From Bretschneidera sinensis (taxonomy: Eukaryota > Streptophyta > Magnoliopsida > Brassicales > Akaniaceae): a DNA stretch of 64,000 bases. This document shows, one piece after another, positions 12,537 to 24,254 of this stretch. The position numbers and the translations under genes are program-made. The notes beneath the pieces were generated by a model. The model saw only the letters and a list, made by a program, of their open reading frames with translations, was not told the DNA's origin and made no database searches. The DNA is taken from NCBI GenBank assembly GCA_023935145.1, contig CM043702.1, positions 79,918,320-79,982,319 on the forward strand, written 5' to 3'. Each line of letters opens with the position of its first letter. Positions within the stretch are counted from its first letter, which is position 1.

Positions 12537-12890
12537 TCATCCGACTCCAATCCTATGTAGTCTAAGGCAATGATTGAACTTACTTAGAGGTAGGACTTTA
12601 GTACCTAAATCCGCAGGATTTTCTTCCGTGTCTACCTTGTCCACATAGATGCATCCTTTCGTAACATTTTCCCGAATGAAATGATACCGAACATCCATGT
12701 GTTTTGTCCTCTCATGGAACATCAGATTCTTACACAAGTGTAATGCACTTTGACTATCCGAAAACACCACAACCTGCTCCTCTAGTACCTTCAACTCTTC
12801 CAGCAACCCTTTGCACCACATAGCTTCCTTAATGGCCTCCGTAGCTGCTATGTACTCAGCCTCGGTTGTTGAGAGTGCTACCACTTGCTG
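12537..12890 (-). pseudogene. pol: RNase H of the Tork-like element
   Basis: The 115-codon ORF begins at [20 protein letters not shown] and contains [23 protein letters not shown] and [16 protein letters not shown]. These are the standard C-terminal blocks of copia RNase H, which degrades template RNA during reverse transcription. The region between this ORF and the RT ORF (12891-13084) is frameshifted and carries stops. Confidence 0.88.
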
Positions 12891-13084
12891 AAACTAAGCC
12901 TTCCAACTTACACAACATTCGTTTAAGTTAAAGAAGTAGGAGGTAATCGATCTCCTTTTATCCCGGTCTGCTCCATAGTCCAAATCCGCAAAACCCTCAA
13001 GGTAGTGGACTTACCCCTCTTCTTATAAACTAGCCCTACTTCTGGGCTTCCCTTCAAGTACCTCAGCAACCACTTCATCCCAAG

Positions 13085-14441
13085 CTAGTGCTCCTTTCCG
13101 GGATTGCTTATAAACCTACTGAGGACACTCATTGCATGAGAAATGTCAGGCCTAGTGCTTACCATGGTGAACATAGCAGAACCAACCGCACTACGGTAAG
13201 GAACTTTTTCCTTTTCCTTCTTCTCAACCTCCGATCTCGGACATTGATCGCTGGAGAACTTGAAATGACCAGCAAGGGGAACCTTCGCTAGTTTGCTATC
13301 TTCCATAGAGAATTTAGATATCATCTTCTCTATGTAGGAAGTTTGAGAGATCTTCAATCTGTTTCTCTCCCTTTCCCGGATGATACACATCCCAAGGATC
13401 TTTTGTGCATGGCCAAGATCCTTCATCTTAAACTCGTCACAGAGTTGAGCCTTCAATTTCCTTATCCTCTCCATGTTGCTCCCAACCAGCAATATGTCAT
13501 CAATATAGATAAGGATGATCACCACTTCCTCAACCTTCTGCCCCTTATAGTACAAGCACGAATCATAGTAGCTTCTCATGAAACCCAAGCTGATTATAAA
13601 GGAATCAAACCTCTTATTCCATTGTCGAGGTGATTCCTTCAGGCCATGGAGATATTTCTTCAATTTGCACAGCAACTCTCCCTGCCTTCCTTCCTCATAG
13701 CCTTCGGATTACCTCATTAAAATGGTCTCATCGAGCTCTCCATGTAAGAATGTTGTCTTCACATCCATTTGCTCGATTTCCCAATCAAATTGGACCACCA
13801 ATGCCAATACTATCCATATCGTCTTGTACTTCACAACCGGTGAGAAGATTTCGGTGAAATCTATGCCTTTTTTTGGTGTGAACCCCTTCGCCACCAGTGA
13901 TCTTGTAGAGCCATCTATAACCCACAACTCTCTATTTTTCTGGTTTGGGCACCAACTCCCAATAGTTGTTCTTCATCAAAGAATCCATTTCTTCCTCCAT
14001 AGCCAGCTGCCACTTTGAAATATCCTTACACTCCATGGCATCCGTGTAAGTTTCTAGTTCAACCTCTCCTTCTATCCAAGGAGCTGCTACATTAGCATTT
14101 GCAAACCCATATCTCAAAGGTGGTCTAACCACCCTCCTTCCCCAGTCCCTTGTGAGCTCGTAGTCATTATGACTTGCTGCATCAACCTCTTCTTGTTTAG
14201 TCTCTTCTTGAGTTTCTTGAGCTTGGCCTTCATCCAAGGGCTCTACCTGGTCCGAACCCTCTTGACTCCTTTGCTCTATGTGAACTGAATTCTCCTTGAT
14301 GCGATGCTCTTTAACTTTTGGACTGGTTTGCTCACTAGCCCCTGCAGGGTTAGTTTTCTCGAAGTAGGGAAATAATGATTCATTAAAAATAACATCCCTA
14401 CTTGTTATGAGTTTTATGCCCTTCTTGTCTAAGGACAACAA
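13085..14441 (-). pseudogene. pol: Reverse transcriptase of the Tork-like element, frameshifted
   Basis: Three consecutive reading blocks together cover copia RT. Block 13932-14441 carries the acidic linker and the entry block WQLAMEEEMDSLMKNNYWEL. Block 13709-13927 carries LVAKGFTPKKGIDFTEIFSP and the DVKTTFLHGEL block. Block 13085-13675 carries HGLKESPRQWNKRFD, the catalytic YIDD motif in LIYIDDILLVG and the C-terminal STRPDISHAMSVLSRF. Frame changes between the blocks would prevent a full product. Confidence 0.9.
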
Positions 14442-14579
14442 CCTATATCCCTTAACTCCATCACCATATCCTAGAAATACACATTTTCGAGACCTTGGAC
14501 TAAGTTTATCATCATTTTGATGTGCATATGCAGCACACCCAAAAGTCCTAAGGTTGCTTAATTCAGATGGTTTCCCACT

Positions 14580-15370
14580 CTACATCTCCATGGGAGTCTT
14601 GAGCTCTAAAGCTCTAGAGGGTGATCTATTTACCAAGTATACAGTTGTAGCCACAGCTTCTCCCCAAAAATATTTTGGCAAACCGGATCCTATTAACATG
14701 CACCTAACCTTTTCCATAATGGTTCTATCCATCCTCTCAGCAACTCCATTTTGCTGAGGTGTTTTTACAACCGTTCTATGCCTTAGAATGCCATTTAATT
14801 CACATAATTTATCAAAATCCTTATTGCAAAATTCTAAGCCATTATCGGTTCGTAAAGCCTTAACTACCCTACCCGTTTGAGTTTCTAGCAACTTCTTCCA
14901 CACAACAAATTTATTCAAGGCATCTGATTTATTTCTAAGTAAAGAAACACACACTGTTCTTGAATAATCATCAATTAAAGATAGAAAGTAAAAGTTACCT
15001 CCTGTGTTGGTGTTCTTGCTGGTCCTCAAAGGTCCGAATGAATGTAGTCAAGAATCCCCTTAGACTTGTGCACTTCGGTGTTGAAGCTGACCCGGTGTTG
15101 CTTCCTAAGAATGCAACTCTCCCAGAAATCTAGTTTCTCTACTTTGTCTCCTCCAAGTAGACCATCCTTGCTAAGAACTTGCATGCCCTTTTCGCTCATA
15201 TGTCCTAAGAGAGTGTGCCAAAGGGCTGCCCTATCCATTTTAGCCATCAAGCTTGCTGCTTGATCATTTATTTTTGTCCCTCTGATGATCTCATAGAGTC
15301 CATCGTTTCTTGCTGCCTTAATCACTACTGAAGATCCCTTGGCCACCTTGATCTTTCCTCCCTTGGCCAC
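14580..15370 (-). pseudogene. pol: GAG-pre-integrase and integrase core of the Tork-like element
   Basis: Block 15026-15370 holds the integrase zinc-binding segment (LWHTLLGHMSEKGMQVL, then CILRKQHRVSF); one of the usual paired cysteines now reads W. It ends at HSDL, the first catalytic Asp. After a frameshift near 15030, block 14580-15029 carries SLIDDYSR, RTDNGLEF (second catalytic Asp) and QQNGVAERMDR (catalytic Glu). All three DDE residues are still visible. A stop replaces Trp at about 14578, just after PMEM. Confidence 0.9.
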
Positions 15371-16043
15371 CTTGATCTTTCCTCCCTCTTAATTTCTCCC
15401 GGTAGTTGTCATGGTTGCTACTGCCATTCCGAGTTGCTGCCCTTCCTCTTATGAACAGCCCATCTCCACTTGATGTCTCCTTCATCTTAGCTTTGAAGTC
15501 ATGTGCCCTTATAGCATTGATCACAATCTTCTTGGTTAAAGTATCCCTTCCATACTTAGTAGCATTAATCAAATTATCAAAGCAACTAGGAAGAGAGTTT
15601 AACAAAATAACAGCCAATTGTTCATCCGGGAATTTAATACTACAACTAGTCAAATCTTGAACTGGTATGTTAAAGACATCAAGATTATCTTGCAACTCTT
15701 TATCAAGATCCATTTTAAAAGCAAAGATTCTTTTAAGAAGATAAATCTTGTTAAGGAGAGTTTTGGTAAGAAACAACTCATCTAGTTTCTTCCATATAAC
15801 AGCAGGATCTTCTAAGTCTTCGCACTCCCTTGTGACACTATCCGACATGTGCAAGAAAATGGTGCTATAAGCCATCTTCTTCATCTTGGTCAGCTGGTCC
15901 TCCGTGACACTTGCTGGAAAAGTATCATCTTCTCCAATAGCCAAGTCGACTTTCTGTTGCATTAGAACCGCCTTGATCTTCCGTTTCCATAAAGAAAAAT
16001 CTCCCTTCCCATCAAACTTCTCAACAATGAAATTTGAAGTCAT
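15318..16043 (-). pseudogene. gag: gag of the Tork-like element, C-terminus deleted
   Basis: The ORF is open from further upstream, but MTSNFIVEKFDGKGDFSLWK at 16043 matches the usual copia gag start, so I chose that ATG. It contains the gag block with LLNSLPSCFDNLINATKYG. The product would normally continue through a CCHC knuckle into protease. Here it runs into a repeated GRKDQGGQ segment encoded by a perfect 23-bp direct repeat (15338-15360, 15361-15383) and then shifts frame into pre-integrase. The knuckle and protease are missing, apparently by deletion. Confidence 0.88.
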
Positions 16044-16270
16044 CTTTGCGGACAAGATCCCAGATTTATGCAATACCCATAAATGCTTTCTTCTAAACCT
16101 CAAGAACACGATTGAAGATGGATCTTAACACCAATCTTGAATCACCCTCAAGAACACGATCTGATCTTGATCTTAACTCCGTTCTTGAATCACCTAAGAA
16201 GTTGATCTTTGATTCTTGGAGTCTTGGCTTCATCACCTTCTTGTTCTTACTCTAATACCTGGCTGTGCTA

Positions 16271-16283
16271 GCTCTGATACCAC
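16271..16283 (-). other. Primer-binding site of the Tork-like element
   Basis: Read on the minus strand, GTGGTATCAGAGC directly follows the 5' LTR. It is complementary to initiator tRNA-Met. Confidence 0.85.
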
Positions 16284-17269
16284 TATTGGAAATCACCTTC
16301 ACAAGATGCCCAGGTGGTGATCTTCAAAACACCCAAGTCTAGTATGACTTGTAAAAAGAAATACAACGATTGAAAGCAAGAAAGAAAAGAAGACAAACGA
16401 TTTGTTATCAAGGTTCGACAATGTGCCTACGTCCCCGTGAGTTCCTCTGAACTCTTTGCACTAAATCAATGGTTCTTTACAATTACAGCAACCCTCTCCA
16501 AGAAACACATGTTCTTGAAGAACCAAGAAGAGAAGAAAGAAGATGGTAAGAACTATTACAATGCTCTCTATCTATACTACTCTCTCTTCTTTACAACCAG
16601 CCTCTCTACAATGAGTCCTTCTTATGTTTTATGTCTTTGCACTCTCACATAATTCTCTCTTTTATTGTGTCTTGTCACTCTTTACAATTAATCTCAAATT
16701 ATGTCACAATGTTATGTTGAGAATGAAGCTAGGTGACCCTTTATATAGTGCACCAACTTCTTGATCAATCTTGAGTCTCATTCTCCACCCTTAGATCTTG
16801 ATGACCACTCAATCATGGCCCTCCGTCAATCCTAAGTGATGCTATATGTTTTAACCTTGCATCCATGCACCTAACAAGAGGCTTAAATAAGCTTTCCATG
16901 TGTGCATCAGTGTGCCTAGCGTTGCGGCACTGAACAGGGGGCGGTGCGGCGCTAGGCAAAGCACCCTTTTCACCACTTGCTGGGCGGTGCAGTACTGGTG
17001 AGAGAGAGATGTGGCATTTTCCTCTACCAAAACTTCCTTCTTGCTGGGCGGTGCGGCACTGGTGAGGGAGAGGTGCAACACACATTGATGTTATCCCTCT
17101 CACAGCTGTGCGCACTCTTTTGCCTTGCTGAATAGGGGTGTGCACACACACCAAAAATGATGCACACACTTGTGTGCACTCCTTTAACATGCTGAAATTT
17201 ATTCTTCCAATCTCGGTTTAGACTTTAACCATGTTTGAACCATGCTTAAACCTTAGACAAATACCAATA
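16284..17269 (-). repeat. 5' LTR of the Tork-like element
   Basis: This 986-bp LTR matches 11534-12456 apart from scattered substitutions and one extra G/C-rich unit around 16990-17055. The minus-strand TATA box lies near 16737-16750. The outer end reads CCAATA instead of CCAACA. Confidence 0.9.
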
Positions 17270-18350
17270 GCAAGTTGAACAAAAAAACAAGGAAGGATCA
17301 TTTTCCACTACCCTTTATTAATCAAAAGCTGGATCGATTGGCTGGGTATTCCTACTATTACTTCTTAGATGGTTATTCGAGGGATAACCAAATTGCTATA
17401 GCCCTCGAAGATCAAGAGAAAACTACATTCACATGCCCCTATGGCACATTTTCTTTTAGGAGGATGCCATTTGGATTGTACAATGCCCCAGCAACATTTC
17501 AACGTTACATGATGGCTATTTTTTCTAACATGGCAGAAGAGATAATAGAAATTTTTATGGATGATTTTTCTGTTTTTGGTACATCTTTTGATCATTGTTT
17601 GCATAATTTAGCTATTGTTTTGCAAAGATGTGAAGACAAAAATCTAGTCCTAAATTAAGAGAAGTGCCATTTCATGGTTTAAGAAGGGATCGTGTTTGGC
17701 CATCGAGTGTCATATAAAGGAATTGAGGTTGATCGAGCTAAAATTGCAACCATATAAAAACTACCACCTTCAAAGAATGTGAAGGGAATTAGAATCTTTC
17801 TGGGACATGCGGGATTTTATAGAAGATTTATCAAAGATTTTTCTAATCTTTCTAAATCTTTATGTAATCTTCTTGAAAAAAATTCTGCATTTGACTTTGA
17901 TAATGCTTGTTTGCAGGCCTTTGATATAATCAAGGAGAAACTGGTTTCAACATCAGTTATGACTATACCTGATTGGAGTCAACCTTTTGAAGTCATGTGT
18001 GATGCAAGTGACTGTGCAGTCGGAGTAGTATTAGGACAAAAGCGAGACAAACTCTTGAGGGCCATCTATTACGCAAACCGAACCTTAAATGATGCTCAAC
18101 TAAATTATACAACAATTGAGAAGTAGATACTTGCTGTTGTGTTTGCTTATGACAAATTTCAATCTTACCTCATTGGTATAAAAGTGATAGTGTTCACTGA
18201 TCATGCAACAAATCGTTATTTTTTTGGTAAGAAGGATGCTAAGCCTAGGTTGATTCGTTGGATCCTACTTCTTTAAGAATTTGATTTGAAGGTTCGAGAT
18301 AAGAAGGAAAGTGAAAATTTAGTTACTGATCATCTCTCTCGATAGGAGCA
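17270..18350 (+). pseudogene. pol: RT second part and RNase H of the Athila-like element
   Basis: Reading resumes after the TSD copy with KDHFPLPFINQKLDRLAG, the FLDGYS block, MPFGLYNAPATFQRYM and the catalytic FMDDFSVFG. A stop follows LVLN at about 17656. The thumb and connection follow at 17779-18126 (FLGHAGFYRRFIKDFS). RNase H has FEVMCDASDCAVGVVLGQ with its first catalytic Asp, a stop beside TTIEK, and FTDHAT with a later Asp. Several in-frame stops make it a pseudogene. Confidence 0.9.
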
Positions 18351-18359
18351 AGAGGAAGT

Positions 18360-19711
18360 GAGACCAAATTTAGAGATCCAAGAAGCATTCCCTGATGAGC
18401 AATTGTTTGCATGTGAGATCAAGCTTCCTTGGTATGCTGATATTGTAAACTACCTAGCCTGTAAAGTACTACCACAAGATCTCACTTACCACCAATGCAA
18501 GAAGTTTCCACATGATATGAAATATTATTTTTAGGATGAGATTTTGCTGTTCAAAATATGCCCTGATCAAATCATCTGAAGATGTCTACCAGAAGAAGAG
18601 ATGCAAGCCATTCTCCATCATTTCCATTCATCATCATATGGAGGACATTTTGGAGCAAAACGAACAACAGCTAAGGTATTTCAAAGTGGTTTCTTTTGGC
18701 CTTCTATCTTTTGTGATAATTATACTTTGGTGAAGACTTGTGATCGGTGCCAACGTATGGAAAATATTTTAAGGTGTCAAGAGCTACCATTGAAAAATAT
18801 CTTATAGGTTGAGTTATTTGATGTTTGGGGAATCGATTTTATGGGTCATTTTCCTCCTTCTTTTGGCTTTGTCTATATCTTGTTAGCAGTGGATTATGTG
18901 TCAAAATGGGTGGAAGAAATTGCTATAACAACAAATGATGCAAAGGTTATGCTCAAATTTCTGCATGAGAATATATTCACAAGATTTGGCACTCCACGAG
19001 CTATTATTAGTGACGAGAGGTTCCACTTTTGCAACAAGTTGTTTGCCAACCTTATTTCTAAATATGGTGTGAAGCATAAGATAGTACTTGGCTACCATCC
19101 TCAAACTAATGGCTAAGCTGAAATTTCAAATTGAGAAATCAAGAACATCCTCGAGAAGACGGTCAACACCAATAGGAAAGATTGGGCAAAGAAGACAGAT
19201 GATGCTTGTGGGCATACTGTACAGCTTTCAAAACACCTATCGGGATGTCTCCTTACCGATTAGTATTTGGAAAAGCATGTCATCTTCCTGTTGAGTTAGA
19301 GCATAGAGCTTATTGGGCTGTAAAGAAGTTTAATTTTGATTTAGAAATCGTAAGTGAAAATCGACTCTTACAATTGATGAGATGGATGAGTTCCGTAATG
19401 ATGCTTATGAAAATGCGAAGATCTACAAAGAATGGACGAAAAAATGGCATGACAAACAGATTCTTAAGCATGAGTTTGCCCCAAGAGAGCAAGTTTTACT
19501 CTTCAATTCACGACTCAAACTCTTCTTAAGTAAGTTAAAATCAAGATGGACAGGTCCTTATACAATTGACGGTGTTTCCTCTTTTGGAGCAATAGACTTG
19601 AAGTACAAGATAGAGAATATATTCAGAGTTAATAGTCAGAGATTGAAGCACTATTATGGGGAACAAGTTGAGAGGAACTATGCACTTATTCCTCTTGGAG
19701 ACCATAATTGA
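18360..19711 (+). pseudogene. pol: Integrase of the Athila-like element
   Basis: Integrase inserts the cDNA into the genome. The HHCC zinc segment lies around 18601-18760 (HHFHSSSYGGHFGAKRT, then CDRCQRM). The catalytic core at 18841-19116 has [12 protein letters not shown] and [14 protein letters not shown], carrying the two Asp residues. The Glu block follows a stop at 19115 (AEISN, then EIKNILEKTV). The C-terminal block (19382-19711) has SRWTGPYTIDGVSSFGAIDL and FRVNSQRLKHYYG. Stops and frameshifts between 19115 and 19382 break it. Confidence 0.88.
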
Positions 19712-21357
19712 GGAAAATTGAAAAGTCTGGCTGTAGACTTAAAAAACTAGCGCTTCTGGGAGGCAGTCCATAGAACTTTCTTTTACTATTTTTATTTTGA
19801 ATAATTTGGATTTTGATGCAGGTTTATTAGCAAGAATAAAGAGCTAGGAATTGCATACTACGGTGGATTCACCATGAAACCAGGGAAGTTCCTTTCATTT
19901 CTTCAATCCTTCTCTCTTTTTAATCATAATGAGGACATTGTTAAGTTTAAGTGTGGGGGTGTAAACTCCTATAGTCATTTTTGTCCTCTTGATTGCTTGT
20001 TATTTTACTTTACTTGTGATTTTATAAGTCTTGGATTTTTGAATTTTCTTACCAAGCATGAATTTGAGTATGATTGAATTCTCTATAAATCTGAAATTTG
20101 TGATTGAGGATAAGACTGAGAAAATTTTTGAAAATTTCTTTTATGTCAGGCTGAGTTTTGTGGATACTTTGATTTAAATCTTTTTCCTTGAATATAATTG
20201 AGCACAGAGTCATTTTTTTTCTTTATTTCTATTTTGCTGACAAAGAGAATGGGTATAATCAACTAGGTCGGGGGAGCTCAATCTTGCTTTACTCTAGAAT
20301 TTGTTGACGGATCCTTGAGGTGAAATCCTAGTTGATACCAAATATTTGAGAAATGATCTAGGAAATTTTTTTATAACCAAAAAGCTTTCCCAGCCGTCCT
20401 AGTTATCATACCATCATTACATGGTGTACTTCCATAGTCAACCCCACTTGAGCCTTACTTTATTTAAGATTTTATTTTTTCTTTTAACTACATTAACCAT
20501 TCCCATTCTAAGCCTGAAAAACCATGAATTCACTTTTTACAGTTTGAGAAAATACTTTGGTGGGAATCCACATTTAAAGAGAAAGTTAGTTCAAAGGAAA
20601 TTATGCTCTGTTTGATCCAAGTGTATAAAAAAAAGAAAGAAAATAAGTATTTTTGCTGGGGTTTTTTTTTTTTTTTTTTTTTCCCAAAGGTGATTTATCC
20701 ATCATGGAAGGAAACATAAAATAGAGAAAACTCAATAAATGGAGTGCAGATCACTTCAAATTTTGTTAAAAGTGTACTTGGTATTGCTTCATTAAGCACA
20801 ACAACAATAATGTCACCAATATGAGAATGCAGTCGAGAAAGAGTTATGGTTTGAAACCTGTGGATATCTTTTTTATTGTTCTTTCAACCAAGTATTTTCC
20901 CAGTTTGCTTTAATTTTCCTTATCCATTTCTTTTTTAGCTCTCACCTCGTGGACTGTCATTACAACCTGATTAAAAACCTTTTGATCTCTGATTTTGGTG
21001 TTGAATACATATGTGGAGAGGATTTTTGAAAATTGAACTTATGGAGTTAAGTTTTGAGAGAATTCCTCTGGTTTCAGTTGTCCTACTTTTATCTGAGTTT
21101 GAAGGTGGTTTGGAGTTAAATTGACTATATCACACACACACTTAAAAACTTAGCTTTATGTTGAAGTAGTCTATTAACTCTTGCTTGAAAAATTGCTAAA
21201 TTTTTTATTGATTTTCTTGTTATCCTTAATATTAAAAGAGTAAGATACTTGTAATGAAATCTAAATTCAGATCATGGCTTGGCGAGTGATGAGATTTTTC
21301 AATGGGTTCGTTTTATTTTTATTTTAGGACAAATAAAGTTTTAAGTTTGGGGGTGTT
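19712..21357 (+). other. 3' untranslated region and polypurine tract of the Athila-like element
   Basis: About 1.6 kb separates integrase from the 3' LTR and contains no recognisable ORF. A purine tract AAGTGTGGGGGTGT lies near 19948-19962, and the terminal one, AAGTTTGGGGGTGT, abuts the LTR at 21343-21357. A run of about 20 T residues lies near 20661-20680. Athila elements often carry an env-like ORF here, but none is visible. Confidence 0.7.
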
Positions 21358-22630
21358 TGATGCCATGCATAATTTTTGATTTTTATCACGTCTTAACTTT
21401 TAACTTTAATATAATTTTATTAATTTTTGTTGGTTTTAGGCTTCATTGTTGTCATTTAATTTATTTCAGGTTTACAAGAAGGGAAAGATCCAAATTTTAG
21501 TGTCTTATCGTCAAGGGACTCTTTCTCTTGTTTAAAAAATGAAATTTTAATTGAAGACTTTGGAACCTATATAAAGGAAAGGGAGAAACCCTAATTAAAG
21601 GAGACAGCCTGCAAACCTAGAGATACAACCCCAGAGAGATAGCCGGCAATTGTCTCCTCCTCATCCGACAGCAGCAGCCCGCAACCACAAGTCCTCCTCA
21701 TCTGGCAGTAGCAGTTGTCCTAATCTGGCACTAGTAGCCACCGCCTCCAGCAACTGTTTCCTCATAACTGACACCCACCTCGCCTCTTGCTCGGTAGCCA
21801 GTGCTGATCGCACAGTAGCCCTCCACACCAGCGGTGAGTACAGCAGTCCTCCATAGCAGCAGCAATAGCTTAACGCACACTAGTTTACTGAATTATGGTC
21901 AATTCATTGCTGTTAAATTTAATTTTTAGTATGAACTAAACTTTCTTTATTCTAGGAATTTAATTTCCAACTATGCTTGCTTTTCTATGATGATTTGCAG
22001 TAATTATCTTCTATGTTTGGCTGATTTATTTTGAACGTATAGCTTCTAATTGACTGGCCATTAATTAGATGATCTTGATCTTGTGATTTGCGGTCAAAAG
22101 AAGAAATTACAGGGTAAAACTTGGATATTTTAGCATAGGTAAATATAGGAATCGAAAGACTTATATGAACTTGTGTAGTCTAAAAAAAAAATCGCTGGTC
22201 TTAATGCTTTCTTGTTTTATTAATTTGCATACTCTTGTGTAGAATGATGAACAAGAATTTTCCAACTGACTATTGAAAGAGGCTTTTGGATAAGTTGGAG
22301 ATTTCGCTAACAAATAGAGAGGATTAATTTTAATTAGTTAGATGAGTTAAGCATAGTGAGGAATTAAGTGAAATCAGTTTCCTATACGTTCTTTCTCTTA
22401 TTAATTTGATATTCGAAAAACAACTTCTTTTCCTTTGATTATTTCTTTTAAATTGATTTTATTTCATTTTGCAATTATAAACAACAAAAATAGATTTTTC
22501 TAAATAAAATCAAGATTAGTATAGTATTGGTACTTGTTAGAAGTAAGTTACCAATCCTTGAGGACGATACGCTTCATATCACTTTACTATAAAACTAAGA
22601 TACTGTGCACTTGCAGTTTTGCACCGATCA
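21358..22630 (+). repeat. 3' LTR of the Athila-like element
   Basis: This 1273-bp copy has the same ends as 7141-8483 and is followed by the TSD ATAAC (22631-22635). It has one promoter unit (21541-21576, with CCTATATAAAGG) instead of three. The ORF at 21650-21856 lies inside the LTR and is not treated as a gene. Confidence 0.9.
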
Positions 22631-22635
22631 ATAAC

Positions 22636-23146
22636 CATGTGCTCTATATTTTCACATATGATACTATGACTATTCTCAAAATAGATAAGAAATAAGAAGA
22701 TTAGAGTCATCATCTATCCAACTAATGAGTCATTACTAAGGAACCAACGGGAAGAATAATTTTTAATTTTTACTCATCGCGGAATAATTCACAGAGTAGA
22801 TACCCTTTTATATTCTTAAGATTTGATATCCCTTAAACTCCAAATATTTTAATTCATTTTGTGTGGGAGTTTGAATGGAGAGGAAATGGGTGAACTTAGA
22901 GGGGTAAATATCAAGAATGTATAATGAGGATAGTACTACTGAGGAAAATTTTGCTAGTTCGTGTATGAATATAATTGATGTCAATGTGTTTTGTATGTGG
23001 TTTTACCTAAATCAAAGGAAGTTGATTTATAGATAAGCCTCTCCTATATATTTCCAAGAGAAGAAAATGTCCTACCTATCAATGTCTAGATTAGCCTAAG
23101 GGTCCAGATAAAGATTGATTATGTCTTTGTCACCGATCATCGTCTG
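22636..23146. other. Unit A spacer without a recognisable gene
   Basis: This stretch is paralogous to 44880-45400 and carries no recognised coding block. The codons immediately before the copia RT relic are too degraded to read. Confidence 0.55.
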
Positions 23147-24254
23147 GGTCGTTTAGGGTATGGTCTCAAACAAGCTCATCGAGAATGGTTTTGCAAGTTT
23201 AGCTCTATAGTTACTAAGCTTAGTTTAACTTGTAGCCCCTATAATGTTGTTCTCTTTGTTCGACATACTAACCGATGGCAAATTCTTCTTCTCCTTTATA
23301 TTGATGACATGGTTATTACTTTTGATGACTATCTTGGTATGTTAGAAATAAAACAATTTCTTTGTCAATAGCTTGAAATGAAGGATCTTAGCTCTCTAAA
23401 CTACTTTTTAGGTTTGGAAGTTTTTTCTAATCCTTTTATATATTTTTTAACTCAAGCAAAATACACCACTGATCTTATCTCTCGAGTTGGTCTCATTGAT
23501 AATAAGGTCACCTCTACCTTAATTAAGCCTAATGTAAAATTTGTTGTTAAAGACGAAGTGCCACTTAATGATCCTACTACGTATCGAAATCTAGTTGGGA
23601 GGCGTGTCTATATTAGAGTCATTCGCCGCTTATGTTGTGCACATTGTTGGTTAATTTTTGTCTGCTCCTTGTATTACTCACTTAGTTACAGTTTTGTGCA
23701 TTCCTCGGAATGACAAGGGCACATTATTCCATGTTCTTCACTTTTATGCTCGTTCATCTCTTATATTATGAGGGTATTTTGATGCTGATTGTTCAGAGAC
23801 ACTACTGATGGATGTTCTGCTACTAGGTATTGTTTCTTCCTTCGTGAGTTTATTACCTCTTGGCTTAGTAAGAAATAATTGGTTTCGTCATAATCTAATA
23901 CTTAGGCTGAGTATCGTGTAGTTTTTGGCATCGCCTTTAAACTTATCTTGTTGCACTAGCTACTGCAAGATATAGGGGTTGCCTTATCCTCTACTACTCC
24001 TCTTCATTTTGATAATCGTATTGCTGTTTTGATTACTCAAAATAATGTGTTCTATGAGCTTACTTAGCATATTGAGAATGACTGTTACTTTGTGCATCCA
24101 CGCATTGTTCGTGGTACCATTCTTCTCATTTCCATCTCCTTCTTCGATTAGCTAGCCGATGTTTTTACCAAAACTAATATGCGCAGACATTTTCATGCAT
24201 TAGTTTCCAAACTCAATTTGGCGTGTTCTACACTATCTTTAGTATTTCTTGTTA
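23147..24254 (+). pseudogene. pol: Copia RT/RNase H relic, unit A copy
   Basis: Recognisable copia blocks run in order: YGLKQAHREWFCKF, LYIDDMVIT (YxDD catalytic motif), EMKDLSSLNYFLGLEVF, KYTTDLISRVGLID, then RNase H traces ending DVFTKTNMRRHFHALVSKLN. Frames change repeatedly and stops occur in most blocks. No gag, integrase or long LTR belongs to it, so it is a 3' fragment of an old copia element. The unit B copy has lost the segment with the YIDD motif. Confidence 0.85.

Larger units (their letters stand above)
11534..17269 (-). mobile_element. Tork-like Ty1/copia retrotransposon nested in gypsy RT
   Basis: Two LTRs (11534-12456 and 16284-17269) beginning TGTTGG and ending CCAACA/CCAATA enclose gag, integrase, RT and RNase H on the minus strand. 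Integrase before RT is the Ty1/copia order. The host site duplication GCAAG is perfect on both sides. The RNase H tail and gag start (MTSNFIVEKFDGKGDF) resemble the Tork/Tnt1 group. The zinc knuckle and protease have been deleted at a 23-bp direct repeat (15338-15383), and stops occur in all genes, so it is non-autonomous. Related LTR sequences lie at 28367-29229 and 61745-62949. Confidence 0.92.
7141..22630 (+). mobile_element. Athila-like Ty3/gypsy retrotransposon, dead, with nested copia
   Basis: Two LTRs (7141-8483 and 21358-22630) begin TGATGCCATGC and end GCACCGATCA. They are flanked by the perfect 5-bp TSD ATAAC (7136-7140 and 22631-22635). The order LTR, tRNA-Asp PBS, gag, protease, RT, RNase H, integrase, LTR is that of Ty3/gypsy. 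The tRNA-Asp PBS and gag/protease style point to the Athila clade. Unit B retains the empty site near 44830-44880, although a TRIM has landed beside it. A Tork-like element (11534-17269) splits the RT. Stops in every gene make it non-autonomous. Without the nested insertion it is about 9.75 kb, and no clear env-like ORF is present. Confidence 0.9.

Noticed and set aside
21650..21856. 68-codon Ser/Ala-rich ORF as a gene
   Set aside because: It lies wholly inside the 3' LTR, and the 5' LTR copy is interrupted.
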